Part shown: positions 1-8,961 of the stretch, in pieces
Layout of the letters: every line of letters starts with the position of its first letter
Numbering within the stretch: the stretch's first letter is position 1
Assembly (NCBI RefSeq): GCF_011074885.1
Contig: NC_054688.1
Location: 1,364,001 to 1,428,000, forward strand
DNA length: 64,000 nucleotides
Source of the DNA: Brettanomyces bruxellensis
Lineage: Eukaryota > Ascomycota > Pichiomycetes > Pichiales > Pichiaceae
Direction: 5' to 3'
Made by a program: the position numbers and the translations under genes
Notes under the pieces: model-generated
Told to the model about the DNA's origin: nothing
The model's input: the letters and a program-made list of their open reading frames with translations, nothing else
The model's database searches: none

Positions 1-510
1 TTTTCTTTTGCTACTGATATATAACTATCATTTAGCATTTGCTAGCAATTTGTACGTATTGTATTTACGGTGCTGAGTCTACACTACTTTTTATTGATCA
101 TCTAACGTAATATTTATTGGTGATAATCCTCAAGATGAATTCATTTCGACAAAGACCGAGTGATATTGGTAACGAACATTTTAGTTATTTTTCACTAAGA
201 TTCAGATTTATCTTCCGACAGTAATTACCTGTAATAATGTTGATCAAGGACAAACATGGATGCAATTATGTTGTATGTTAAAAATTGGCATTCCACTTTG
301 GTGATAGCAGAGTAAAAAAATGAATTTGCAGTACTATATACATCGCTGTTCCGATATTTAAGGCATTAATATTATCACGCATACCAATACGTTTGTATCC
401 ATCCTTATTAAATAATTGAGCTTAGAAATATTTTAACCTTCCCGACAGCTTTGTTTTAATCAGTTTCACGCAGTATAATAAGACTGCTACAGTCTGACGA
501 AATCATATCT

Positions 511-1073
511 ATCAAGCTCATTCTTTAATAGAACTATAAGAACCTAGCAGTTTGGAAGGTTCAGAGAATCATAAGATCGGTTATCTAAAATGGATGGATA
601 TATATGTACCAAGTGGCCTATGTGATGATGTTAATGTCTTTAGCATCCTAGCAATCATGCATGTGTCATCATAGAAGAAAATGAATTTACTTTCTTTGCC
701 CTATCAACCTCAAGTAGAGTTAAGCTTGATGTATTGCAAAATACGCTATCGGATCTTGTCCCTTGGTAGAAAAAGCATTACATAAAAAGAGGTAAATCTG
801 TGTGAAAATAAAGTGAAATAATCATGGCCCGATAATCATAGATAATATAAAAAAGAAGATTCAATTCTCAGAAATATAATTATGATTGTGCATAATTGTT
901 TCCTTGTTGAATCCTTAATATACATAGTTGGCGCATTTTATCCCGAAGTGTCTTTAATATGTATTATGCTAAATCCTCATCATCTAAGACTAAGTCCGGA
1001 TCACAAAACAAATAAATATAATGACATATAATAATATATTATCTAATACTAGGTAATATTCTGATCTCCAACA
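511..1073. mobile_element. Diverged older copy of the same LTR
   Basis: Aligns along its length with the LTR at 1635-2247. Shared blocks include the segment around 520-560 (compare 1690-1730), the block around 680-700 (compare 1845-1865) and the last 70 bases, ending TCCAACA instead of TCCGACA. The spacing of matching blocks is almost the same (563 versus 567 bp). The first ~45 bp of the LTR are not recognisable and I see no target duplication, so this copy is older and decayed at its left end. Same orientation as the younger copy. Confidence 0.75.
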
Positions 1074-1312
1074 CCTCGATTAAAACCCAGCGTAATCTTC
1101 TTTTTCTTCTTTGGGAAACAAACATGCTCCTAAAGACCCCGTTTTGTTATGGGGGTCATTTTATGCAACCAATGTCATTTTTATATCCGAACGAGCTGGC
1201 CAATCACATCCATAACTATCGATATGTGCCGGTTTAATAGTGCTCATATGTAAAGATATAAGCATAATTAAGCAGACACAGATGCCATACAATATATATA
1301 CAGTTCGACCTA

Positions 1313-1374
1313 GGATTTGATAATCTTCTAAAAAACCTTTAACTTCGGATTACTAAAAATAATTATTTGCTACC
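1313..1374. repeat. Dispersed repeat, copy A
   Basis: A 62-bp segment that aligns with 2357-2419 at roughly three quarters identity by eye. Each copy lies downstream of one LTR copy, but at different distances (about 240 and 110 bp). It may be part of an older local duplication or of a second repeat family. Confidence 0.5.
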
Positions 1375-1634
1375 ACAAGCTCGAGCTTTAGGAAAGGATG
1401 TAAGGGGTCAACCCAAGAATGTATTGGTTTAAAGCTAGATAAATAATTGAAAGATTAGAATTCAGACTTTCAATGTCGGACCAGAGGATGGTACCGAGCA
1501 ATATAAGATAAGATAGATAGCAAATGAACGGGTCCCAAAAAGGAAAGGGATCCGAATGGGTACAAAAGGGATATTTGGAAAAGAATAATTTGATTTTTTG
1601 AAATGTGTCAATTCCATTTAATATAAATAGAGGT

Positions 1635-2247
1635 TGTCGGAGTTAAGAGAGACCTTATGAGTTACTCCCGGGCTTTAGCTATCAAACTCCTTCTTTAATA
1701 GAACTAATAAGAACCTAGCAGTCGGGGAGATTCAGACAATTGTAAGGTCGGTTACCTAAGTGGGTGGATATAAATGTACCAAGTGGTCTGTGTGATAATG
1801 TTAATGCCTTTAACATTCTAACAATTGTGTATGTGTCACCATAGAAGAAAATGAATTTACTTCCTTTACTCTGTTACCATCAAAGTGGAGTCGAACTAGT
1901 TGTATTGCAAAATAGGCTATCGGGTCTCGTCCCTTCGTAGAAGAAACAAGTTATATAAAAAGAGGTAAAGTAAAGTAAAAATAAAAAGGAAAATAAAGTG
2001 AGGTAATCATACATAATAAAAAAAAAAAGATTTAATTCTCAGAAACAGAATTATGATCGCGCATAAATTATTTTTCTGCTGATTCCCTAACATACACAGT
2101 TAGTGCATTTTATCCAGGATTGTCTCTATTAGATATTATTCTAAATCTTCGTTATTTTAGAATAAGTTCAGATCTCAAAACAAATAAATCTAATGACATA
2201 TAATAATAGATTACCTAATACTAGGTAATATTCTCATATGTCCGACA
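1635..2247. mobile_element. Solo LTR of a retrotransposon with target-site duplication
   Basis: A 613-bp element that begins TGTCGGA and ends TCCGACA, a perfect 7-bp inverted terminal repeat of the TG...CA type. It is flanked by the same five bases, GAGGT, at 1630-1634 and 2248-2252, the 5-bp target duplication expected of Ty-like integrases. No internal coding region is attached, so it is a solo LTR left by LTR-LTR recombination. Its right end lies about 204 bp upstream of the tRNA-Ser gene, the zone preferred by Ty1-like elements. The intact ends and target duplication suggest a fairly recent insertion. Orientation cannot be assigned from the sequence alone. Confidence 0.88.
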
Positions 2248-2356
2248 GAGGTCCTTACCCTCTGGTAATGAGAGAAGGATGGAAAGAAATCTGAAGAAAG
2301 AAAGATACGAGAAGTATCAGATAAGAATCTTATTAATCTATTATATATCTTCAGAC

Positions 2357-2419
2357 GGATTTGGTAATCATCTAAAGAATCCTTATATTTCAGGTTATAA
2401 AAAATAATATTTTGTTACC
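2357..2419. repeat. Dispersed repeat, copy B
   Basis: Partner of the segment at 1313-1374. It sits between the young solo LTR and the tRNA-Ser gene. Confidence 0.5.
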
Positions 2420-2450
2420 TTCAGTCCGACCATTTACAAAGGACAAGACT

Positions 2451-2457
2451 GTCCCAG

Positions 2458-2494
<37 letters not shown>

Positions 2495-2532
2495 GGGCTC
2501 TGCCTGCACAGGTTCGAATCCTGTCTGTGACG
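2451..2532 (+). tRNA. tRNA-Ser (anticodon GCT)
   Basis: An 82-nt cloverleaf with the extra-long variable arm of class II tRNAs. The acceptor stem pairs GTCCCAG with CTGTGAC (one C:T mismatch at the fourth pair), followed by discriminator G. The anticodon stem is CCGCC/GGCGG around loop CTGCTAA, giving anticodon GCT for Ser AGC/AGT codons. The T arm is ACAGG-TTCGAAT-CCTGT. CCA is not encoded, as expected in a eukaryote. There is no intron. The A-box region (around 2458-2470) and the B-box (GGTTCGAATCC, 2511-2521) are present. Confidence 0.95.
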
Positions 2533-2539
2533 TTTTTTT
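2533..2539 (+). terminator. RNA polymerase III terminator
   Basis: Seven consecutive T residues directly after the last tRNA base, the standard Pol III stop signal on the non-template strand. Confidence 0.9.
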
Positions 2540-2661
2540 GAGATTTAAGTTTTTTTTTAACATTTTACCTTTCTCCTTTTGATTAACCGACAGGTTGATG
2601 AATTATCTGCTCAGCATTCAATAAGTAACATATCTAACAGTTGCATTGATTTACATTGTAT

Positions 2662-3135
2662 TTAAAGATGCTTGACCAATAGTAATTTTCCATTTAAATC
2701 AAGCTGGTGCTTCGAATCAATATGAACAGGCGTTTTAGTATCTTCACCAAAGCCATGCTTTCTTGCGTATGCAATTAGCCATTGATCATTCTTTCTATCA
2801 GCAAGTAGAAATATGCGATGAAGCAATCTCTTCTCGGTAGTCATCTTTTCCACATAACTGATCAATGCATTTTCTAAGCCATACTTATGAGCATAAGCCG
2901 GCAATACCTTTAAAACTGATATAATTAAACCAATTGGAACACTAGAGTTCTGAGGTTGAAAAACATTTGAAACCACAAAGCCAACAGGAACTTCATCAAA
3001 GTAAACATATTGGGCCAATTCACCTAACTCTTTGCATTCCTTAATAAACTTTTCCGAGTAGATTTCTGGAGATGAGATTTTACTCAATTGACCCAAATTG
3101 TTGGCAGTTAGATTATCGGTTGCAATATGTGCCAT
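2662..3135 (-). CDS. NAT5: N-alpha-acetyltransferase subunit Naa50/Nat5-like
   Basis: 157 residues if started at the ATG at 3135. The frame stays open further upstream but holds no other ATG, and family similarity begins just after this Met. It belongs to the GNAT acetyltransferases and resembles Naa50, the third subunit of the ribosome-associated NatA/NatE complex that acetylates nascent N-termini. The N-terminal block with KF-x-KE-x-KELGELAQ-x-x-YFDE followed by VGFVV matches the family well. The acetyl-CoA-binding Q/R-x-x-G-x-G/A motif is degenerate here (HKYGLE region). S. cerevisiae Naa50 is reported to lack catalytic activity, so this protein may likewise be structural. Transcribed leftward, converging on the tRNA-Ser gene. 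Confidence 0.82.
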   Translation of the reverse strand: MAHIATDNLTANNLGQLSKISSPEIYSEKFIKECKELGELAQYVYFDEVPVGFVVSNVFQPQNSSVPIGLIISVLKVLPAYAHKYGLENALISYVEKMTTEKRLLHRIFLLADRKNDQWLIAYARKHGFGEDTKTPVHIDSKHQLDLNGKLLLVKHL

Positions 3136-3478
3136 TACACTAGAGCTTGAATGTGACTTTTGTGGATCTGGAAAAGTCAAGCGTGGAAAGGTTATCGAAA
3201 AATAACTAATATTCTCCAGACAGATAGATAAATAGATAAAGCAAAGCTGTCTTTCGAACTCGGTAAAATTTTCCTGCTTTTCACTCGAATTAGATCTCAA
3301 TGCTCCAGCGATGCCAAAATTACGATCGACGCGTCAATATAAATACACTCATGAATCATTAAAAGCCGGTTAAAGCAACCAACAGCTTAAAGATTGACCT
3401 ACATACAACATGGACAATGATTATTCATAAGTGACTCTTTATTTAGTACAATAAATTATGTAAGAAAAATCTTGGAAA
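3136..3478. other. Intergenic region between NAT5 and DAP1
   Basis: 343 bp holding the NAT5 promoter and the DAP1 3' end. I see no gene or clear motif in it. Confidence 0.6.
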
Positions 3479-3994
3479 TCAATCCATCACATGTGCCTGA
3501 TTCTTACTTTTGGAATAGTCTGCTTCACTCACCAAATTTCCAACGACTGGATACTTTCCTTTGAACATATTCTCCCAATTGCGCAGAGTCGACCATTCAT
3601 TTTCAGTAAGATCCGAAAGATCATCTATTGGCTGATCCCAAGTTGGAATAACTTCTAATTCAAAAGAGTTTTTGGCCAATCCTCTAGAAGCATCATGACC
3701 AGCAAAGTTCGAGTAAGGGCCAGATGGTCCATAAAACCGCCTTCCAGAACTCACGTCATAAACTTTGCCGTTCACAGCCATAAAAATCTTCTCGAGATCA
3801 AATCCGTTATAATTTGAAAGCATCTTTGGAGTGTAGTCTTGGATCACTGTTGGTTCATCATACTCTTCCTTCGTTTTTCCTGCTGTGTCTATTTCTTTGA
3901 CCACATCGACAGTAGAGACCTTCGAAAAGAAAAGATTCTTCAAAAGGAGAAAGACCACAATAGCAACGACAACTATTAATAGGAAGTCTGTCAT
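3479..3994 (-). CDS. DAP1: Dap1-like membrane-associated progesterone receptor family heme protein
   Basis: 171 residues with an ATG start. Residues ~4-23 form one hydrophobic membrane anchor (run of I, V, L, F). Residues ~48-155 form a cytochrome-b5-like MAPR domain, including NGKVYDVSSG, FYGPSGPYSNFAG and DASRGLA, the hallmark blocks of Dap1/PGRMC1. In yeast, Dap1 binds heme through a conserved Tyr, supports the sterol P450 Erg11 and affects DNA-damage and azole sensitivity. The length is close to S. cerevisiae Dap1 (about 152 aa). It lies in a leftward run of genes with GCD7 upstream. The fit to the family is strong; the sterol role is known only from orthologs. Confidence 0.92.
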   Translation of the reverse strand: MTDFLLIVVVAIVVFLLLKNLFFSKVSTVDVVKEIDTAGKTKEEYDEPTVIQDYTPKMLSNYNGFDLEKIFMAVNGKVYDVSSGRRFYGPSGPYSNFAGHDASRGLAKNSFELEVIPTWDQPIDDLSDLTENEWSTLRNWENMFKGKYPVVGNLVSEADYSKSKNQAHVMD

Positions 3995-4434
3995 GTCTGC
4001 TATTACTAGGCTTTGAAAATAAACGGACTTGTTGTGTTAAGGTTATATATGTTAATTTACTCTGGATTCGATGACTTTTATATGTGAACACACAATAATT
4101 GGCGGATCTTGAATGCTATTTTTTTTTTTCAATTGTTAATAACCTCCGTGACGCCAACTCGTATAGTTGAAATATAGTTGAAGCCCAAACGATGCCAACA
4201 AAAAAAAAATAATCGCGGATCCAAGGGGATAAAAAGGATCGAAGCATCCGTACACTGAAATATAACATATAGATCTGTCTTGACACATGAAATTTGCATA
4301 CTTGATAAAATGAGATAGTACAAAGAACAAGGAGGATAACATGAAATGAATTTCCTGCAAAGTTATTCCCCCTGAGCGAGTTCTAAAATGATGGAATTTT
4401 GAGAAAGAGCATCAATGAATTTCTGTCACTCTAA
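3995..4434. other. Intergenic region between DAP1 and GCD7
   Basis: 440 bp containing the DAP1 promoter and the end of GCD7. Apart from the possible 43-aa frame, it holds only A/T runs. Confidence 0.5.
4116..4247 (-). CDS. Possible small single-pass membrane protein (43 aa)
   Basis: A 43-codon ATG-started frame in the 440-bp gap between DAP1 and GCD7. It encodes a short basic N-terminus (MLRSF), one hydrophobic stretch at about residues 12-28 rich in F, V, I, W, then a basic tail (ASRR) ending in three Lys. This is the layout of many small mitochondrial or ER membrane subunits, but I recognise no family. Two homopolymer runs fall inside it, so it could be a chance frame. Confidence 0.22.
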   Translation of the reverse strand: MLRSFLSPWIRDYFFFVGIVWASTIFQLYELASRRLLTIEKKK

Positions 4435-5532
4435 TCATGAAAAGTCGACATCATCAGTTCGATAGTTATCAAGCACAATTCTATAGATAAAGTTTGGTGA
4501 GAAACCACCAATGTTTGTGATGTAGATATCGATAAATTCGGGTGGAACGTAATCTAGCACAGGATTTGTCACTTCACACTTACCAACAAGGTCGCTATCT
4601 TTGTAAGGTAAGACCTTACCAGAATTTCCAACTTCTATAAGTGTATCTCTGTCAAATGGGTAATTTGGAGAGAATTTATACAATCCAGCCACTGCAAAAA
4701 CAGGCGTACGGTATTCTTTAGCACATTCACAAGCGGTGGCAACGCCTGACGCTGTCACACAACCTCCATTGGCAAAAACAGCTCTCGCACCAATAAGAAC
4801 CTTTCCCACACGTGACATAACAGCATAAATAGTAGAGTCTGGAATTATAACTGTCTCAATATTGGCCTCCGCAAGCTTTTTAGCTGCTTTATGACAGAGT
4901 TTAATATCATTTGGGTAGTTCTCTGTAATCAAAACGGTGAATTTCCGCTTCAAGCTGGCCTTAAGCAAAAATTTAAGGACAGTCTCGGATCCAGGAGTCG
5001 GCGTAAGTAACACCTCATTGTCATGTATCATTTCCACTGTCATTTGTGCTATGTTCTCATGAACAGATGCAATCTCATCTATCAAATCTCTTATTCCTTG
5101 AATCACTATGGATCTTAAATCGTCCTTTCTCTCTATTTTCCTTGTATTTTGGCCCTGCTGTGCATTATTCTCCTGCTCTTGCTTGTCCGGTGGAGGAACC
5201 AAAAGGCGAAACATTGCTGTATTAACAGGTGCATTATCTGCAGAAGCTGAAGCACTTCTATCACTAATTTCATCTCGCACCAGCGCTAAAACTCTTCTCA
5301 AAACATTACCAGCTGCGAATTCACGAGGCTGTGCCTTGACTATACGTTGCCCAATACTTCTTATAAGTGCAATAAACTCCTCTGGACTTTGCCAACGTGA
5401 AGAAGAAGTGACTCTCATAAGAAATTGACATGTTTCGTGTGCAACTTGATAGGAACCTGTGATTTGTCTTCTTTTAAGTTTGTTGACAAACGAGTCAACC
5501 AATATGTCGAGTTTATGTTCGCTTGATGACAT
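4435..5532 (-). CDS. GCD7: Translation initiation factor eIF2B subunit beta (Gcd7)
   Basis: 365 residues, ATG start, close to the ~380 aa of S. cerevisiae Gcd7. The N-terminal block (VDSFVNKLKRRQ-x-x-GSYQVA, then SSSRWQSPEE and AGNVLRRVLA) and the C-terminal Rossmann-like half (LIGARAVFANGGC, VPPEFID-x-YITNIG) are characteristic of the regulatory alpha/beta/delta subunits, and the beta subunit fits best. The eIF2B decamer is the guanine-nucleotide exchange factor for eIF2 in the cytoplasm. The beta subunit belongs to the regulatory subcomplex that senses phosphorylated eIF2-alpha and drives the general amino-acid control response. A low-complexity insert (about residues 95-125) separates helical and Rossmann parts. 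Confidence 0.95.
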   Translation of the reverse strand: MSSSEHKLDILVDSFVNKLKRRQITGSYQVAHETCQFLMRVTSSSRWQSPEEFIALIRSIGQRIVKAQPREFAAGNVLRRVLALVRDEISDRSASASADNAPVNTAMFRLLVPPPDKQEQENNAQQGQNTRKIERKDDLRSIVIQGIRDLIDEIASVHENIAQMTVEMIHDNEVLLTPTPGSETVLKFLLKASLKRKFTVLITENYPNDIKLCHKAAKKLAEANIETVIIPDSTIYAVMSRVGKVLIGARAVFANGGCVTASGVATACECAKEYRTPVFAVAGLYKFSPNYPFDRDTLIEVGNSGKVLPYKDSDLVGKCEVTNPVLDYVPPEFIDIYITNIGGFSPNFIYRIVLDNYRTDDVDFS

Positions 5533-5957
5533 TATGGATATATTTTTATATTAAATTTAGGAGTCTTGCTCTTTTCTTTAAGTAAAGATATCATATCATT
5601 AGATAGGAAATCTGGTGATTCGAAGCTTGAAGTGGAATTTTTTTACCCCTTCTTCTGACTCAACTCACAAAAAAAAATACTAAAAAATGCCGAAGATTTA
5701 CTTTAAGATTTTCAGTTTACCAAATAGTGAACCGGAAGGGGGTATCGCTTGTGGGATCAAGTACATACTGTAAAATCTTTAAAAAAATCATCTATTAAAT
5801 GATAATTATGTTAAACATAGAAGAAAATATAGACAGAATCGGATTTTGCCATAAACATTAGTCCCGAAGGACATCAAGTAAGCTTAAACTTTAGAATCAG
5901 CTTGAAATCCCTCTTTTACCAATTGTAACGTATCAAACTCTAAATTCAAGCCATCAA
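5533..5957. other. Intergenic region upstream of GCD7
   Basis: 425 bp with the GCD7 promoter. A second reading frame on the minus strand continues about 25 codons past the stop of the neighbouring ubiquitin-like gene; see the finding there. Nothing else is recognisable. Confidence 0.5.
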
Positions 5958-6242
5958 CTACTTATCGCAGCTGCAAATGGGAATTCGCAACTCCAAATCA
6001 ATGAAATGTGACCCTATTTCATTAGAAGAAGCATCCGTGTATGCATGCAGTATCTCTTGAATCGTATCGTAACGGTTAATTGAACTTCCATTCTTCAGAG
6101 TAAGTATACACTTTTCCGCAACAACACTTGGAAGATGGTGCTTTATCAAGGTACTAAGCTCTTGTGTGCAAATTTCAGGATTATCGATATTAAGAATGAT
6201 ATCATCTATTCCGGGAATCGCTTTAACGAAAACAGATATCAT
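5958..6242 (-). CDS. Small ubiquitin-like-fold protein, unidentified
   Basis: 94 residues, ATG start. The pattern looks like a beta-grasp ubiquitin-like domain: VFVKAIPG at the N-terminus, an amphipathic helix near residues 27-40, LTLKNGSSINRYDTI where ubiquitin-like proteins have their K/N-G-x-x-L-x-D-x-x-TI turn, and a final strand DLELRIPI. There is no C-terminal Gly-Gly, so it is unlikely to be conjugated as it stands. The N-terminal domain of Sde2-type splicing regulators has a similar look, but the diagnostic GGKGG is missing. Function unknown. Confidence 0.5.
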   Translation of the reverse strand: MISVFVKAIPGIDDIILNIDNPEICTQELSTLIKHHLPSVVAEKCILTLKNGSSINRYDTIQEILHAYTDASSNEIGSHFIDLELRIPICSCDK

Positions 6243-6825
6243 TCTTGGTAGTGAAAAAGAAGTGATGGGTGTACATATGGCAGTTATTGAAAAGCAAAGC
6301 GTGGATTCAACATGAAACTAGTAAAAGCATGAAGAAAGTAAGTATTATTTGAGTTGAAAGTACTTAATTTCAAGATTTATAGACAGCTTCAAAATACAGA
6401 AAATCAGTGTATAGATGAAACAAATAGGCCGACCTGATTAGTTTTATCTGATTGAATATTTTTTCTTACTCACAAAAAGCTCCTCGTACACCACAGAGAA
6501 TGCTGGAGAATCTCAAAATCATTTTTCACTGGTCTAAGGCGTTTTATCATTAGTTATCATCTTGTAAATAGGCAAAAGAATATTGAATAAGTCTCTGGTT
6601 ACAAATTTATCGGATTCAATAAGATTAAGTATAACATTATTGAAGTAAGCAGCAAGTAGCAAATCAATTCGGTAGCTAAGCGAGTGAGCAAGAAAAGGCG
6701 CAGAAAAAAAAAAAATCCTTCCTATCAATATTGACACATGTTTAGCAAGGTACAAACATTCCAGTTAAGTCAACAAACTGAAAAGAAAAGTGCAAAAAAA
6801 CTCTACTGATATCGAGGTTACCAAA
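6243..6825. other. Divergent intergenic region between the ubiquitin-like gene and the Moco gene
   Basis: 583 bp. An open minus-strand stretch at 6534-6755 has no ATG start and was not called. The region probably holds promoters for both flanking genes. No nitrate-response site could be assigned. Confidence 0.5.
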
Positions 6826-8961
6826 ATGGCATTCAAGGTTGGAATTCTAGTTGTTTCTGATACGTGCTCGAAAGATCCCTCCCAGGATCAGACAGGACCA
6901 GCATTGATTTCATATTTCGACAATCTTTCAAAAGAATCCAAAAGACAAGATCACAATTATGAAGTATCAAAAACTGCAATTGTGGCAGATGTGGCATCAG
7001 AAATCCAGCGAGTTCTCATAAACTGGTCTTCTGATTCCGAAGACATCCGCCTTATCTTAACATGTGGTGGAACCGGTTTCACTAAGCATGATATTACACC
7101 TGAGGCTGTTAGTGAGTTAATAACCAGACCTGCACCTGGTATAGTTCATGCAATGCTCACGGAATCTCTTAGAAAGACCCCTTATGCGATTATGGCGAGA
7201 CCTGTTGCGGGAGTAATCGGTAAGACATTGGTCATAACGCTTCCTGGATCACCACGAGGTGCAAAAGAGAATTTCGGTGCCGTTTCTTTAACTTTATGTC
7301 ATGCACTTGCCCAATTAGAGCATACTGGTGGTAGGGAACTCCACATGAAGATGAATCGCACGTTACACGATACAGAGCCAGGCTCTTCTGAAAGTAAGTT
7401 AGGTGAAAAGTGTAATTCAGACAAAAGGTGTGGATCTGATCAAGATCAGGATCACAACAACAATCACAATCATAAACATGAGCACAATCATGAGCACAAT
7501 CACGATCACGATAATGAGCACAATCACGATCATAGTCATAGTCACAATCACAATCATCATGGCTTGGTAAAGCACACACTCATCAACCAGACGGAATCTG
7601 GAGTGCCATCAGTGGTCAAAAGACCAAGAAAATCGCCCTACCCTATGCTGGAAATAGAAGATGCATTGCAAATTGTTCTTGAGAACACCCTAAAGCCAGA
7701 AGTTACCACTATCTCTATTGAGGATCCGGAACTTATTGGGTCGATTCTTTCCAAGCCGATTTTTTCACCGATGGATGTTCCAAACTTCCCAGCAAGTATT
7801 GTTGACGGTTATGCAGTTGTGAGCACAGATGGACCTGGTGTGTATCCTCTTGATTTTGCATCATGTGCCTCCGCTCACAGTGAAAAACGCTCTGTTGAGT
7901 CAGGACTAATTGCAAGAGTCACAACTGGGGCCCCAGTACCCGCAGGAGCAGATGCAGTTGTCATGGTTGAAGAAACAGAGGTTGTTTCTACCCAAGAAGG
8001 TGGTAAGGAAGAAGATCGTGTGTTGATCAAGGCACAGAATGTTAAACCTGGCGATAATATCAGGAAGCCCGGCTCAGATCTTTCTAAAGGAGCGGAAATC
8101 TTTGCTGCAGGCCACCAGATTACAAACGGAGGTGAAATCGGATTGCTTGCAAGTGTTGGAATTCGGGAGGTGAGTGTTTATCAAAAGCCACGCATTGGTG
8201 TTTTATCCACAGGTGACGAGCTCAGAAATTACTCTGATACCGTATTAGACACATCTTTAAGTTATGGTGAAGTTTTTGACAGTAACAGACCCTCGCTGAT
8301 TTCGCTTCTCAGACAGTTTGAATTCAAACCTGTTGATTTAGGCATAGTTAGGGACAATGAGGGCCAATTAGAAGAGACTCTAGACGCAGCTATAAACGGC
8401 AAGCTCGGCCTAGACTACTTGATAACTAGTGGGGGTGTTTCTATGGGAGAAAAGGACTACATCAAGCCAGTCATCCAGCAGAAACTTAACGGTAAGATTC
8501 ACTTTGGAAGAATTCGGATGAAGCCAGGAAAGCCAACAACATTTGCTACAGTTAAGCGTGGAGACGGTAGTAATGCAAATGGCCACCTCAACTTCTTCGC
8601 TCTTCCTGGAAATCCTGCTTCTGCATGTGTTGCAATGCTTCTTCTTGTAATTCCTTCTCTTCGAAAATTCCAAGGTTTGTCTGAAAAATCACTACAGCTC
8701 ACGCATATCAGCGTGAAACTTGCTGAACCAATGAAATTGGATGCAACCCGTGTCGAATATCCTCGAGTTCAGGTTTTTGTTGATGAAAATGGAGATTTAG
8801 TTGCCAAATCTACTGGAATGCAAAGAAGTTCGAGAATCGGCTCTTTTAAAAACGCCAATGCCTTACTAAGGTTGCCATCAGAAGCTGAACTTCATAAATC
8901 GGTCTTAGAACAAGGTCAACGTGCCACAGTGCTTGCTTTTGGTCACATAGGTCCATTGTAA
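6826..8961 (+). CDS. cnxE: Gephyrin-like molybdenum cofactor biosynthesis protein (MogA-MoeA fusion)
   Basis: 711 residues from the ATG at 6826, where family similarity begins; the frame is open upstream but has no earlier ATG. Residues ~3-180 are the MogA/G domain (molybdopterin adenylylation), with VSDTCS, LTCGGTGFTKHD-x-TPEA and LPGSPRGAKE. Residues ~209-246 are a His-rich linker of H-N, H-E and H-D dipeptides. Residues ~270-711 are the MoeA/E domain (molybdate insertion), with NFPAS-x-VDGYAV, TTGAPVPAGADAVV, VLSTGDEL, ITSGGVSMGEKDY, MKPGKPTTFA and FALPGNPASA. The G-then-E order is that of gephyrin. In yeasts this cofactor chiefly serves nitrate reductase, so the gene suggests nitrate assimilation; no nitrate genes lie in this window. 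Confidence 0.95.
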   Translation: MAFKVGILVVSDTCSKDPSQDQTGPALISYFDNLSKESKRQDHNYEVSKTAIVADVASEIQRVLINWSSDSEDIRLILTCGGTGFTKHDITPEAVSELITRPAPGIVHAMLTESLRKTPYAIMARPVAGVIGKTLVITLPGSPRGAKENFGAVSLTLCHALAQLEHTGGRELHMKMNRTLHDTEPGSSESKLGEKCNSDKRCGSDQDQDHNNNHNHKHEHNHEHNHDHDNEHNHDHSHSHNHNHHGLVKHTLINQTESGVPSVVKRPRKSPYPMLEIEDALQIVLENTLKPEVTTISIEDPELIGSILSKPIFSPMDVPNFPASIVDGYAVVSTDGPGVYPLDFASCASAHSEKRSVESGLIARVTTGAPVPAGADAVVMVEETEVVSTQEGGKEEDRVLIKAQNVKPGDNIRKPGSDLSKGAEIFAAGHQITNGGEIGLLASVGIREVSVYQKPRIGVLSTGDELRNYSDTVLDTSLSYGEVFDSNRPSLISLLRQFEFKPVDLGIVRDNEGQLEETLDAAINGKLGLDYLITSGGVSMGEKDYIKPVIQQKLNGKIHFGRIRMKPGKPTTFATVKRGDGSNANGHLNFFALPGNPASACVAMLLLVIPSLRKFQGLSEKSLQLTHISVKLAEPMKLDATRVEYPRVQVFVDENGDLVAKSTGMQRSSRIGSFKNANALLRLPSEAELHKSVLEQGQRATVLAFGHIGPL

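Larger units (their letters stand above)
1..2450. other. Gene-free, repeat-bearing region upstream of tRNA-Ser
   Basis: AT-rich stretch with no convincing protein gene on either strand. It holds one intact-looking solo LTR, an older diverged copy of the same repeat, and a pair of shorter related segments, each listed separately. No gag or pol remnant was recognised. The position just 5' of a tRNA gene fits retrotransposon insertion upstream of a Pol III gene. Confidence 0.8.

Noticed and set aside
6534..6755. Open minus-strand stretch of 73 codons upstream of the Moco gene
   Set aside because: No ATG start, no TACTAAC branch point to make it a second exon, and it lies in the space needed for the Moco promoter.
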